From Planktothrix sp. FACHB-1365 (lineage in GTDB: Bacteria; Cyanobacteriota; Cyanobacteriia; Cyanobacteriales; Microcoleaceae), in NCBI RefSeq assembly GCF_014697575.1, contig NZ_JACJSC010000025.1:1-64000 (forward strand): a DNA stretch of 64,000 bases, in the 5' to 3' direction. The position numbers and the translations under genes were made by a program. The notes below the pieces were generated by a model. The model was not told the DNA's origin and did not search any database. It saw only the letters and a list, made by a program, of their open reading frames with translations. Below are positions 51,106-59,954 of the stretch, one piece after another. Position 1 is the stretch's first letter. The number at the start of each line of letters is the position of its first letter.

Positions 51106-52320
51106 ATGGGGCAGTGGAAAGCATGGGCAGTAAATCTAGGGCTGGCTTTAAGTAGTTTAGTCCTAGGGATTGCCATTGGAGAAATCGGTTTAAGGTTAGC
51201 CAAAATTGAGGGATTAAAAAAACTTCCTGAACCTAGTCATGCAGTTTTTTCTCCCTCCTTTTTTACTCAATCTGATCTTGATCGAGGCTGGTCAAATCGA
51301 CCCGGAGCAAAAGGATGGTGGCAGTATGAAGGGGAATCCTACGTTGAAATTAATAGCGATGGATTACGGGATCAAGAATATGCGATCGCTAAACCTAAAA
51401 ATACCTTTCGGATTGCAGTTTTAGGGGATTCTTTTACCTTAGCCTCCCAAGTTCCTGCTAACAGTAACTATACTTCAGTTTTAGAAAAAACCTTGGGTAA
51501 TTGTGCGAAATTCAAGGGAAAAAATATTGAAGTGCTCAATTTTGGAGTGGATGGCTATGGAACAGCCCAAGAATTAATTACCCTGCGAGAAAAAGTGGGG
51601 AAATATCACCCGGATTTAGTAATTGTTTCCTTTTTTATTGGGAATGATGTGATTGATAATTCTCGAAAATTAGAAAACAACTATTATCGGCCGTTTTTTG
51701 TTTATAAAAATGGTCAGTTAGAGCCGGATTTTTCCTTCCGCAACTTACCTATGGGCTATAGTAACCGCTATTTAATTACAACGGTTGATCATCTTCCTGA
51801 TTGGTTAGTCAACCATTCTCGAATTTTACAAGTTGCCAAAAAAGCCGAACTAGAATATCGTAAAAACAATTTAGTTAAACACTCAAATCAGTTAAGTGTA
51901 ACAACCTTTAGAGAACCTCAAGATCCTGACTGGAAAGAGGCTTGGCAAATTACTGAAGATCTCCTCAGATTAATGGCTCAGGAAGTCAAAGACAAAGGAG
52001 CTAAATTTTTATTAATGGTGATTGCTGATCCGATGCAAGTTCATCAAGATGAAGCCACAAGACAATTTTTTAAAGTCTCTAATAAAATTGATAATTTATA
52101 TTATCCCAATGAACAATTAAAAAACATTGGAAAACGCAACAATTTTCCCGTCTTAGACCTAGCTCCCGATTTTCAAGCTTATGCTAAACAAAATCAAGTT
52201 TGCTTACATGGATTTGAAAAAAATAATACCCTTTGTGGGGGACATTGGAACTTAAAAGGACATCATTTAGCCGCAGAATTAATTACAAATCAATTGTGTA
52301 AAACTGATAACGGATTATGA
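51106..52320 (+). CDS. Membrane-anchored SGNH/GDSL-type hydrolase (paralogue 1)
   Basis: A 404-residue protein with an N-terminal membrane helix (AVNLGLALSSLVLGIAIG) and an SGNH fold: block I IAVLGDSFTLAS (Ser), block II NFGVDGYGTAQ (Gly), block III VSFFIGNDVIDN (Asn) and block V LCGGHWNLKGH (His). Such proteins de-esterify or transfer acyl groups on glycans or small molecules outside the membrane. It is four bases from the SxtK-like gene and overlaps the next paralogue by four bases (ATGA). It probably acts on the same substrate as the carbamoyltransferase or removes/attaches another group; this is inference. Confidence 0.9.
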   Translation: MGQWKAWAVNLGLALSSLVLGIAIGEIGLRLAKIEGLKKLPEPSHAVFSPSFFTQSDLDRGWSNRPGAKGWWQYEGESYVEINSDGLRDQEYAIAKPKNTFRIAVLGDSFTLASQVPANSNYTSVLEKTLGNCAKFKGKNIEVLNFGVDGYGTAQELITLREKVGKYHPDLVIVSFFIGNDVIDNSRKLENNYYRPFFVYKNGQLEPDFSFRNLPMGYSNRYLITTVDHLPDWLVNHSRILQVAKKAELEYRKNNLVKHSNQLSVTTFREPQDPDWKEAWQITEDLLRLMAQEVKDKGAKFLLMVIADPMQVHQDEATRQFFKVSNKIDNLYYPNEQLKNIGKRNNFPVLDLAPDFQAYAKQNQVCLHGFEKNNTLCGGHWNLKGHHLAAELITNQLCKTDNGL

Positions 52321-53543
52321 AAGTTTTGAAATCTTTAATTCTCAATACAAGTTTAGTTTTTGGCAGTTTAATCCTAGCCGTTATTTTAGGTGAAATTGCC
52401 TTGCGAGTTGCGGGAATTAAATATCCGCCCCCCCTTCCCCCCGACTCAGAAGCCTTAGCTTATACCGTTAAAGATCCCTATCGAGGTTGGTCGCCTCGAC
52501 CCAATGCTAAAACCGTTTGGCGGGGAGAAGGAGAAGCGTCAGAATTAAAAATGAATGGGTTTGGAATGCGGGATTATGAACGAACTTTAGAAAAGCCAGC
52601 CAATAGTTATCGAGTTGCAATTTTAGGGGATTCTTTTATGGAAGCGTTACAAGTTCCCCTGGAAAAAACCGCCGCCTCGGTAATGCAATCTCAACTCAAA
52701 AGTTGTCCCTTTTTAAAAGGCAAAACCGTTGAAGTTTTAAATTTTTCTGTTCAAGGTTATGGAACTGCTCAACAGTTAATGACATGGCGACATCATGCAC
52801 AACAATTTTCGCCAGATTTAGTGATTTTGGGGTTCTATCCGGGTAACGATATTAGAAATAATTATCGTCCGTTAGAGCATGATCATTTGCGTCCCTATTT
52901 TGTAGAAAAAAATGGTCAACTTGTGGAAGATTTATCGTTTAGAACCTTAAATCCTGCCAGTCTTGAACGGGATTATTATACATTTTCAAAACTGGATCAA
53001 TTGCCTTATGAATTAATCGCTAATTCTCGAATTTTACAGCTTATTCGACAAGCCGAGATAGAATCTAAACGTCGTCAATTACAAAAAGATTATGAACAAA
53101 CCGATATTAATTTTTATAAAGAACCTCCTGATCAAAACTGGCAACAAGCTTGGAAGATTACAGAACAATTAGTCACCTTACTAAAAAATGAAGTGACGGC
53201 AAAAGGCAAGGATTTTATGGTGGTAATGGTGAGTGATTCCTTTCAAGTTCAACCTGACCCTAAAAAACGTCAGAAATTTATGGAAGCTCATCAAATTCAG
53301 GATATTTTTTATCCTGATAAACGAATTTATGCCCTAGGACAACGAGAAGGATTCCCCGTTTTCCGACTCGCAGAACCCTTACAAAAGCAAGCCGAAAAAA
53401 CAGGAGTCTGCTTACATGGATTTAAAAATGCTGAAGCCTGTGGCGGACATTGGAACCGGGAAGGAAATCGCCAAGCCGGGGAATTAATCGCAAGTGAAGT
53501 CTGTCAACGGCTGATGGGTCAATCCCCAAGCCCTCAAAAATAA
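52317..53543 (+). CDS. Membrane-anchored SGNH/GDSL-type hydrolase (paralogue 2)
   Basis: A 408-residue close paralogue of the preceding protein over its full length: N-terminal helix (LILNTSLVFGSLILAVILG), AILGDSFMEALQ, NFSVQGYGTAQ, GFYPGNDIRNN and ACGGHWNREGN. The catalytic Ser, Gly, Asn and His are all kept. Both share an internal W-x2-AW-x-IT motif region and the C-terminal VCLHGF before the His block, so they arose by tandem duplication. The ATG overlaps the stop of paralogue 1. Confidence 0.9.
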   Translation: MKVLKSLILNTSLVFGSLILAVILGEIALRVAGIKYPPPLPPDSEALAYTVKDPYRGWSPRPNAKTVWRGEGEASELKMNGFGMRDYERTLEKPANSYRVAILGDSFMEALQVPLEKTAASVMQSQLKSCPFLKGKTVEVLNFSVQGYGTAQQLMTWRHHAQQFSPDLVILGFYPGNDIRNNYRPLEHDHLRPYFVEKNGQLVEDLSFRTLNPASLERDYYTFSKLDQLPYELIANSRILQLIRQAEIESKRRQLQKDYEQTDINFYKEPPDQNWQQAWKITEQLVTLLKNEVTAKGKDFMVVMVSDSFQVQPDPKKRQKFMEAHQIQDIFYPDKRIYALGQREGFPVFRLAEPLQKQAEKTGVCLHGFKNAEACGGHWNREGNRQAGELIASEVCQRLMGQSPSPQK

Positions 53544-53638
53544 AATTCAAAGGGAATGGGGATGGATTTATTATATAATAAACCTTTATTCCCTCAAAAA
53601 ACACTTAATTTTTTTCTTTTAACGTTCTCAATCTTACC

Positions 53639-54964
53639 ATGAAAAATTTTAAATTCTTTCCTAAAGCCAAAGAAGGTATAAAAATTGCGTTAATTAACTT
53701 AGTTGTATTATTCGTTTTTTTAGAAATGGGTTCCTTAATTTTTTATTATTTTAAACATCAAAAACTTTATTATACCCGTGACCGTTCAGAGGATGTTCAA
53801 AATTTAGGAATTAATTTAGAAGGAGTTAGAGTTAACGAATCTGTCGTTGAACGATTACATCCGTATTTTGGATATGTTCAAAAACCAGGCCCGGATTTTA
53901 GACCCGGATTTAAGTATAATAATTATGGGTTTATTTCTCCCTACGATTATCCCTACAAAAAAACGAATCCTAATCAAGTGATTGTTGGGGTATTAGGAGG
54001 TTCTGTTGCATCTAACTATTCGATTTATGAAATTCAAAATAGAATTTTAGAAACCAAACTCCAAAAATTACCTCAATTTAAAGATAAAGAATTAATTATT
54101 ATATCCCTAGCGATTGGAGGATATAAACAGCCTCAACAGCTACTTACATTAAATTATATGCTATCTTTAGGGCAAAAATTTGATTTCGTGGTTAATATTG
54201 ATGGCTTTAATGAAGTTGCCTTAGCAAGTATTAATAATCAACAGAAATTGAGTTTTGCGATGCCCAGCGCATCCCATGTTCAAGCCTTAACAGGTTTAGC
54301 CAATAACAGCCTATCTACAAAAGCCCTAGAAGCCTTATTAAGCATTAAAGATAATAAACCTAAACTCAAAAATGCGTTAGAAACCTTAAAAAATTGTCCC
54401 TTAGCTTCCTGTCATGTTGTGATGTCTTTGTATGTTCAGGAATTAGTTAAAGATTATCGTCGAGATGTTGCCCGCTTTGAACGGTATCGTCAGCAACCCT
54501 CTGAGGATGGCAGTGCAGAAAGTGTGATTTATTTTTATATGCAAGATCACGTTTTACCCGATGCTGAAGTGTTCCAAGACATTACCAATAATTGGGCTGA
54601 AACTTCGATTTTAATTCATCAAGTTTTAGCTGCCAATAATATTCCTTATTTTCATATTTTACAACCCAATCAATATTATCCGACAAAACGAGTCTTTAGC
54701 GAGGCTGAAAAGAAAATTGCCTTTAGTGAGGATAGTCCTTATAAAGATTCTATTAAAAAAGGATATCCTTTCTTATTAAAAAAAGTGGATGAACTCAAAG
54801 CCAATAACGTCCAATTTTTTAATGGGGTATCTATTCTCGATAGTGTTCAAGAACCCGTTTATATTGATAATTGTTGCCATTTTAATAAATCAGGGGAGAC
54901 AATTTTATCGAATTTTGTTGCTGATTCTCTGTTTAATGTCTTCAAAAATCAGACAACTCCCTAG
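53639..54964 (+). CDS. Divergent SGNH-like membrane-anchored protein (third of the set)
   Basis: A 441-residue protein with an N-terminal helix (INLVVLFVFLEMGSLIFYYF). The SGNH blocks are weaker: GVLGGSVASNY (Ser in GGS), SLAIGGYKQPQ (Gly), NIDGFNEVAL (Asn) and YIDNCCHFNKSGE (Asp and His). This form resembles SGNH-like proteins of polysaccharide acetylation or export loci more than GDSL lipases. It is 95 bp after paralogue 2, so it may have its own promoter. The function is inferred from fold and place only. Confidence 0.75.
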   Translation: MKNFKFFPKAKEGIKIALINLVVLFVFLEMGSLIFYYFKHQKLYYTRDRSEDVQNLGINLEGVRVNESVVERLHPYFGYVQKPGPDFRPGFKYNNYGFISPYDYPYKKTNPNQVIVGVLGGSVASNYSIYEIQNRILETKLQKLPQFKDKELIIISLAIGGYKQPQQLLTLNYMLSLGQKFDFVVNIDGFNEVALASINNQQKLSFAMPSASHVQALTGLANNSLSTKALEALLSIKDNKPKLKNALETLKNCPLASCHVVMSLYVQELVKDYRRDVARFERYRQQPSEDGSAESVIYFYMQDHVLPDAEVFQDITNNWAETSILIHQVLAANNIPYFHILQPNQYYPTKRVFSEAEKKIAFSEDSPYKDSIKKGYPFLLKKVDELKANNVQFFNGVSILDSVQEPVYIDNCCHFNKSGETILSNFVADSLFNVFKNQTTP

Positions 54965-54977
54965 AAATCGATATTTT

Positions 54978-55463
54978 TTAATCTTCAATTCGCTCTAAAG
55001 CTGCTAATTCAGACCGACGTTGCTTTAATTCAAACTCTAATTGTTGAATTTCTTGTAATAATTGTTGTCTTCTTTTTTCTCCAGAATTTTGTTGTCGAAT
55101 AAAATAAGCATCGATTTCAGGCCATAATTGGACTCCCCAATCTTTACTAGCGGTTTTTAACTCATTTAAAACTTCTACACTTCCATCGGGTTCTAAGATA
55201 AATAACGTATATAATCGTTCAGTCCCATTCTGCTTTTGTTTTTTCTTTTCACAAAATAAGTATAATCCCGGTTGTTGTGTGGATAACTGATCACATTGAT
55301 TCACAAAACCGCCTAAAATAGAATAGCCATCGGTGCGACTTTTATCTAAACCTTCGACTAATTTACACCAATTTCCGGTTTTGATTAAAAATCGACTTTG
55401 CCAAAATCCAGGTGCATTAAAAAATGCTTCTCTTAAATTGACTAAAATAGCTTGACTCATCAT
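54978..55463 (-). CDS. Hypothetical protein coupled to the TPR-GT41 gene
   Basis: About 161 residues starting MMSQAILVNLREAFFNAPGFWQSRF. The central part (LYLFCEKKKQKQNGTERLYTLFILEPDGSVEVLNELK) looks like a small alpha/beta domain, and the end (EKRRQQLLQEIQQLEFELKQRRSELAALE) is a coiled coil. I recognise no family. Its ATG overlaps the TAA of the upstream glycosyltransferase gene (TAATG), so it is coupled and may be its partner. Confidence 0.7.
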   Translation of the reverse strand: MMSQAILVNLREAFFNAPGFWQSRFLIKTGNWCKLVEGLDKSRTDGYSILGGFVNQCDQLSTQQPGLYLFCEKKKQKQNGTERLYTLFILEPDGSVEVLNELKTASKDWGVQLWPEIDAYFIRQQNSGEKRRQQLLQEIQQLEFELKQRRSELAALERIED

Positions 55464-57760
55464 TAAAAACAATTAAGACTGTGAACAGTTTGTTGATAAA
55501 AAGTCTCTAAAGCTTGTACACAACTTTTGTCCTCATAGAGTTTTTCTATATTCTGTTTAATTTTTTCTTGAATGGCTAATCTCCAGTCTGGATTTAAACC
55601 CAACTCAATTGCTATTTTAATATATTCTTCTCGATTTTGGGCAATGGTTTCAGTAATTCCTAATCGCTGTAATATTCCCGCAGATTGACGACTTCTCATC
55701 CATTTCCCCTCACAAGTAACCAGGGGAAGACCACAGGATAAACTATCTAAAGTTGTTAAAAATCCTGTAAATTGGATGGAATCTAAGCCAATATCCGCTA
55801 GGGTATTTAATTGTAAATAATCTTCTTTATCTAAACGGGGTAAAATAATACAATATTCATCAATGTCTAAACTCGCTTTAGCAAATATCCGTTTTAACCG
55901 TTGTCTAAACTTTTCAGTAATGGCAGGATTCCAATGGGCTAAAAACACAAATTGAGCCGATTTAACTTGTTTTGATATTTCTACTAATAAACGATCAAAA
56001 TCAGGCAAATACTTAAATAAAGATTGACAGGATAAATACAAAATTACATCCTGTTTTAATCCAAAATCCAAACGATTTTTTAGAGTTTTTGGTAATATAC
56101 TTTTAGGATAATTAATCCCTAAATTAGGTAAACGAATTAACTTTTCTGAATAATGATGTTCACCATCTTTAGGTTCTAAAAATTCAGCCGAAATAAAATA
56201 GTCAATTGTTGGTAAACCTGTTGTTACTGGATGTCCCCAGGCGGCACATTGAATCGGTGCTAGTCGTAACCCTGCGATTTGGGTGAGTTGGGGACACATC
56301 CCAATATCTAAAAAAACAATAATATCTAATTCATCTGCTAAAATTTGTTCAACAATTGTCTCTAAATTTCTATTAATATGATAAAATTGATCACTATAAA
56401 GATCAAACAAATCTGTAATTTGATCGGCTTCTTCCCCCGTAAAATAACAATAAATCTCAAATTGACTGCGATCGCAATTTCTCAACCATCCTAAAAATAC
56501 TAATCCCACAGTATGCCAAGTTAAATGAGGAGAAATATATCCTATTTTTATTTTTTGATTAGGCTTCAAAGGCGGTAAAGATAAAGGGTTTACCCATTCA
56601 GGATAATTGGCTTTCATCACCCGATAAACCCATTTTCCATACTGTTGTTGTAACTCTAAATCATCATATCCCTGATATTGTAAATAAAAATGAGTTCCCC
56701 TGCCAATAGCCGTTAACGCCTGTTGTCTAACCTCTAATTTTTCTAAATCTGTTTCTGCAATTAAGGACGTTAATTCTTGAGTAAACAATTGACGGTATGC
56801 TTCAACTTCTTCAAACTGATTATATAAAATCGGGAGTAAAGATTGTTTAGCCAATTTAACAGAAATTTGATGCGGAAATCGAACAATTGCTTGTTGAGCT
56901 ATTTGCAAAGCGTTCTGAGTCTCTCCTAAATTTTGCCAAGCTGAAATTAAAGCCAAATACAATTCCATCTCATCAGGAAATTGTTGTAAACCTTGTTCAT
57001 AAATATTAACTGCTTTTTGCCATTGTTCTAACCTTTGGTAACAGGTTCCTAATTTTAAATAAATCTCAACCTTTCCCCCGGAATTCTGTAAAACAGTCTG
57101 ATAAAATTGAATGGCTGTTTCATACCGATGTTGAGATTCTGCCGCCAACCCAAAATATAAATGAGCACTCTCTGTATTTTGATGAACGGTTAAAACTAAT
57201 CCCATCTGATATAATAAATCAGAATCATGGGGATAGAGATTTAACCCCGTTTGATAAATTGCGATCGCATCGAGATCTTGATTCTTTCCTAAAAAAAGGT
57301 TTCCTAATTTTAAATAACCTGTAACTTCATAGGGTTGTCGTTCAATTGCCTTTTGATAAAACAATTCAGCCGATTCTAACTCCCCCAATTCCGCCCAAAT
57401 ATCCCCCAATTTTAGACAGCCATCACTGGCATCAGCATCTAACTCAATTCCCGTTTGATAAGCTATAATTGCTTCTGTAATATTCCCCAGTTTTTCCCAA
57501 ATTAAACCCAAACGATAATAGTGATAACCTTGAGTTCCATCTAATCTTAAACAACAGTCCAAAGCATCCAACGCAGCATCATATTGAGCGAGATCAAAAT
57601 AAATTCTCGATAACCCATCCCATCCCTCAGCACAATTTTCATCTAATTCTAAAAGCTGCTGATACTTGGCTTCAGCTTCCTGAAGATATCCAGCCTGTTC
57701 TAATGCCAACGCCTCAGCGTATAAGCATTGATTCTTAATCGTTAATCCCTGATCATTCAT
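55463..57760 (-). CDS. TPR protein with SPINDLY/OGT-like (GT41) glycosyltransferase domain
   Basis: About 765 residues. The first half is ten or so TPR units (for example YQTGIELDADASDGCLKLGDIW). The second half (about 410-750) is a GT41-like O-GlcNAc-transferase/SPINDLY domain: KIKIGYISPHLTWHTVGLV, LDIIVFLDIGMCPQ, APIQCAAWGHPVTTGLPTIDYFI and LADIGLDSIQFTGFLTTLDSL. It probably glycosylates proteins or participates in surface glycan assembly. I start at MNDQGLTIK (57760), because the frame above it runs through a family C palindrome. Confidence 0.9.
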   Translation of the reverse strand: MNDQGLTIKNQCLYAEALALEQAGYLQEAEAKYQQLLELDENCAEGWDGLSRIYFDLAQYDAALDALDCCLRLDGTQGYHYYRLGLIWEKLGNITEAIIAYQTGIELDADASDGCLKLGDIWAELGELESAELFYQKAIERQPYEVTGYLKLGNLFLGKNQDLDAIAIYQTGLNLYPHDSDLLYQMGLVLTVHQNTESAHLYFGLAAESQHRYETAIQFYQTVLQNSGGKVEIYLKLGTCYQRLEQWQKAVNIYEQGLQQFPDEMELYLALISAWQNLGETQNALQIAQQAIVRFPHQISVKLAKQSLLPILYNQFEEVEAYRQLFTQELTSLIAETDLEKLEVRQQALTAIGRGTHFYLQYQGYDDLELQQQYGKWVYRVMKANYPEWVNPLSLPPLKPNQKIKIGYISPHLTWHTVGLVFLGWLRNCDRSQFEIYCYFTGEEADQITDLFDLYSDQFYHINRNLETIVEQILADELDIIVFLDIGMCPQLTQIAGLRLAPIQCAAWGHPVTTGLPTIDYFISAEFLEPKDGEHHYSEKLIRLPNLGINYPKSILPKTLKNRLDFGLKQDVILYLSCQSLFKYLPDFDRLLVEISKQVKSAQFVFLAHWNPAITEKFRQRLKRIFAKASLDIDEYCIILPRLDKEDYLQLNTLADIGLDSIQFTGFLTTLDSLSCGLPLVTCEGKWMRSRQSAGILQRLGITETIAQNREEYIKIAIELGLNPDWRLAIQEKIKQNIEKLYEDKSCVQALETFYQQTVHSLNCF

Positions 57761-57774
57761 ATCAATAAATAATA

Positions 57775-57803
57775 GGGTGCGTAAGCCCATAGCACACGCA
57801 CCC
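57775..57803. repeat. Palindromic repeat family C, copy 2
   Basis: GGGTGCGT (57775-57782) and ACGCACCC (57796-57803). It lies between the HEAT-repeat gene and the TPR-GT41 gene, both on the minus strand. Confidence 0.75.
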
Positions 57804-57811
57804 AAAAATAA

Positions 57812-58759
57812 TTAAGAACGTCTGGGACGGATTTGATTTCCTTGGGGTCGAGGACGAGTCCCCGGTCGGTTCATAAGGGGTCGATTTCCCAAAGGTCGAT
57901 TTCCCAGAGGTCGGTTCATCTGGGGTCGATTTCCTTGGGGACGCACTCCCGGTCTGTTGGACATCTGAGCTAACTCGTTAGAAGTCAGTTCATCCAAGGT
58001 CAGCGCCGCTGTTTGACGAATTTGACGATCACTATTTTGCAGGGCTGCTGTCACCCCCGTAATTCCTGACGCCTGAATATTCCCCAAAGCAAACGCAGCC
58101 CTGGCCCGAACCCCCATATCCTGATCATTTAAAGCCTCTTTCAACGCGGGAACCGCCGCAGACCCCATGCGCTTCAATGCAATAGCCGCCGCCAGCCGCA
58201 CTTGCTCATCGGAGTCTTTTAAGGCCAAAATTAACGGAGGAATGGCATCCGTCGCCTCTGCACCCACAATTCCTAACCCAAAGGCTGCCCCCTGACGCAC
58301 GGCAGTATCAGGATGATTTAATGCTACTGTTAACTCCTGAACCGCTTGCTGTAAGGCTTCTGGAGATGCTGTACCCATTTGCTTCAGGGCGACTGCAACA
58401 TCCATGCGAACCGCAGATACGGGATCTTTCAAGGCTGATAGCAGCGCTGGAATGGCATCGACCCCCTCACGGCCCATCGCCCCTAATGCAAAGGCGGCAC
58501 CCCGGCGAATACTCTCCTGGTCGTCGGTTAGAGCTTCCACCAAAATTGGAATAGCCGGAGAACCCAAGGTTTTTAAGGTTTTAATCGCCTCTAAACGGTT
58601 TTGTCGGTTAGTATCGGTCAATTTTTGCAATTGATCAATTACTTCCGTTGTGGCTGTGACTTGAGTTTGGGCTTTTCCGGCAAATAATAACATTATTGAT
58701 AGACATAATAATGCTAATTTTGAGGAACGAAACCCATTAAATTTGGTGTTGGTTTCCAT
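57812..58759 (-). CDS. Exported HEAT-repeat protein with Asn-Arg-Pro-rich tail
   Basis: A 315-residue protein with a likely signal sequence (SKLALLCLSIMLLFAGKAQTQ, about 12-33). Residues 40-260 are HEAT/PBS-lyase-like repeats of about 31-38 residues (ALTDDQESIRRGAAFALGAMG, ALKDPVSAVRMDVAVALKQMG and similar). It is not a phycobilin lyase in any obvious way, because it seems to be exported. The last 45 residues repeat NRPLG/NRPQM motifs and end RPRPQGNQIRPRRS, a very basic tail that might bind acidic polysaccharide; this is inference. Confidence 0.82.
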   Translation of the reverse strand: METNTKFNGFRSSKLALLCLSIMLLFAGKAQTQVTATTEVIDQLQKLTDTNRQNRLEAIKTLKTLGSPAIPILVEALTDDQESIRRGAAFALGAMGREGVDAIPALLSALKDPVSAVRMDVAVALKQMGTASPEALQQAVQELTVALNHPDTAVRQGAAFGLGIVGAEATDAIPPLILALKDSDEQVRLAAAIALKRMGSAAVPALKEALNDQDMGVRARAAFALGNIQASGITGVTAALQNSDRQIRQTAALTLDELTSNELAQMSNRPGVRPQGNRPQMNRPLGNRPLGNRPLMNRPGTRPRPQGNQIRPRRS

Positions 58760-58865
58760 AAAAAATCCTGGGTTTTTGGATATACAGCACTCGAAGTATA
58801 AGTTAAGACATCAACCAGGTTTCAAACCCTTAAAAAAGTCTTTTCCCTCTGTTCCCTGTTCCCTA

Positions 58866-59660
58866 CTATAAATTAAAGTCAAAATTGTTACTAAAAACAA
58901 AATCTAAATCGAGAGATAATTGAGCAGGTAAGAACCCATCATTAATCACAACACCCAAAATTCGCCCATCTAATAATTCTACGATGATATCATTCAATCC
59001 ATCGCCATTGAGATCATTGTCTTGGGGTAACAAATCAAAGCGGTCTCGAAGTAAGGAATTAGGATCAATTGCTGTTCCTATTGGTACTGCAATTTTATCT
59101 CCATTTAACACGCTAGTTCCAGCTTCAAATTGGCGAATTTCATCAACATCTCGTACCAGAAAACTCGCTTCACCGGGGTCAAAAATAAAGGTATCCAGTC
59201 CTAAACCTCCCGTTAAGGTATCAACACCCGCATCCCCATCTACAATATCATTTCCCACATCTCCAAACAGGAGATCATTATTTTCGTCACCATAGAGGGT
59301 ATCATTGCCTTGACCGCCATAAAGGGAATCCGCATTTAATCCGCCTTCTTGGGTATCATTGCCTAAATTTCCGAAGATTAAATCATTATTAGACCCAGCA
59401 AAAATTCGATCATTATCTTGACCTCCAAATAAGGTATCAAATCCATTACCTGAAACGAGGGTATCATTGCCTTGATTCCCATTCACTAAGAGATTATCGC
59501 TCAGATTAATGGCTTGTAAATTATCATTTCCTGCCAATAATAGGATGCCATCTCGATAGGCAGAAACTTGGCTGGAAGATAAGATAATATTATCATCTTG
59601 AGGGCTTCCTAATAGTGCAAATAAGCCGGGAACAGTGCTGGGGGTCAGAAAATTAGCCAT
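58866..59660 (-). CDS. RTX-type calcium-binding repeat protein
   Basis: About 264 residues. The middle (about 70-160) has RTX-like nonapeptides (GGQGNDTLYGD, GDVGNDIVDGD, GNLGNDTQEGG) that fold in the presence of calcium after secretion by a type I system. The C-terminal third (FIFDPGEASFLVRDVDEIRQFEAGT, NGDGLNDIIVELLDGRILGVVI) resembles cyanobacterial RTX C-terminal targeting regions. There is no signal peptide, as expected for such secretion. Start at ATG 59660 (MANFLTPST). No type I exporter is adjacent. Confidence 0.88.
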   Translation of the reverse strand: MANFLTPSTVPGLFALLGSPQDDNIILSSSQVSAYRDGILLLAGNDNLQAINLSDNLLVNGNQGNDTLVSGNGFDTLFGGQDNDRIFAGSNNDLIFGNLGNDTQEGGLNADSLYGGQGNDTLYGDENNDLLFGDVGNDIVDGDAGVDTLTGGLGLDTFIFDPGEASFLVRDVDEIRQFEAGTSVLNGDKIAVPIGTAIDPNSLLRDRFDLLPQDNDLNGDGLNDIIVELLDGRILGVVINDGFLPAQLSLDLDFVFSNNFDFNL

Positions 59661-59831
59661 CGTTAAAACAGTCCTAAATCTTGAATCTTTGAGTGATCTC
59701 AAGTAATTTTAACACAGTTAAAAAATATTAGCCAGATGCTCTAATCATCTTATTTGATGTGTGTTAAAATTCTGATCCCTTTCTACCTAGAGGAAGAGGC
59801 GAAATGATTACAGAGGGTGATATTGAATCGG

Positions 59832-59954
59832 TCAACTCTTTCTATTTTTATGGGCTTTAGGGCTGACTTGAATACCCAGACAGTGCCATTCTAACAATTG
59901 TTCCGCCCTTGGGTTAAAAGGTTTATCAATCTTTATAATTTTTAACCGAATCAA
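59832..59954 (-). pseudogene. Possible fragment beyond the glycosyltransferase stop
   Basis: In a different frame from the family 2 glycosyltransferase, an open run overlaps its last codons and continues past its stop with protein-like sequence IDKPFNPRAEQLLEWHCLGI and QVSPKAHKNRKS. It has no ATG. It could be a shifted ancient C-terminus or the end of a lost gene. Confidence 0.25.
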
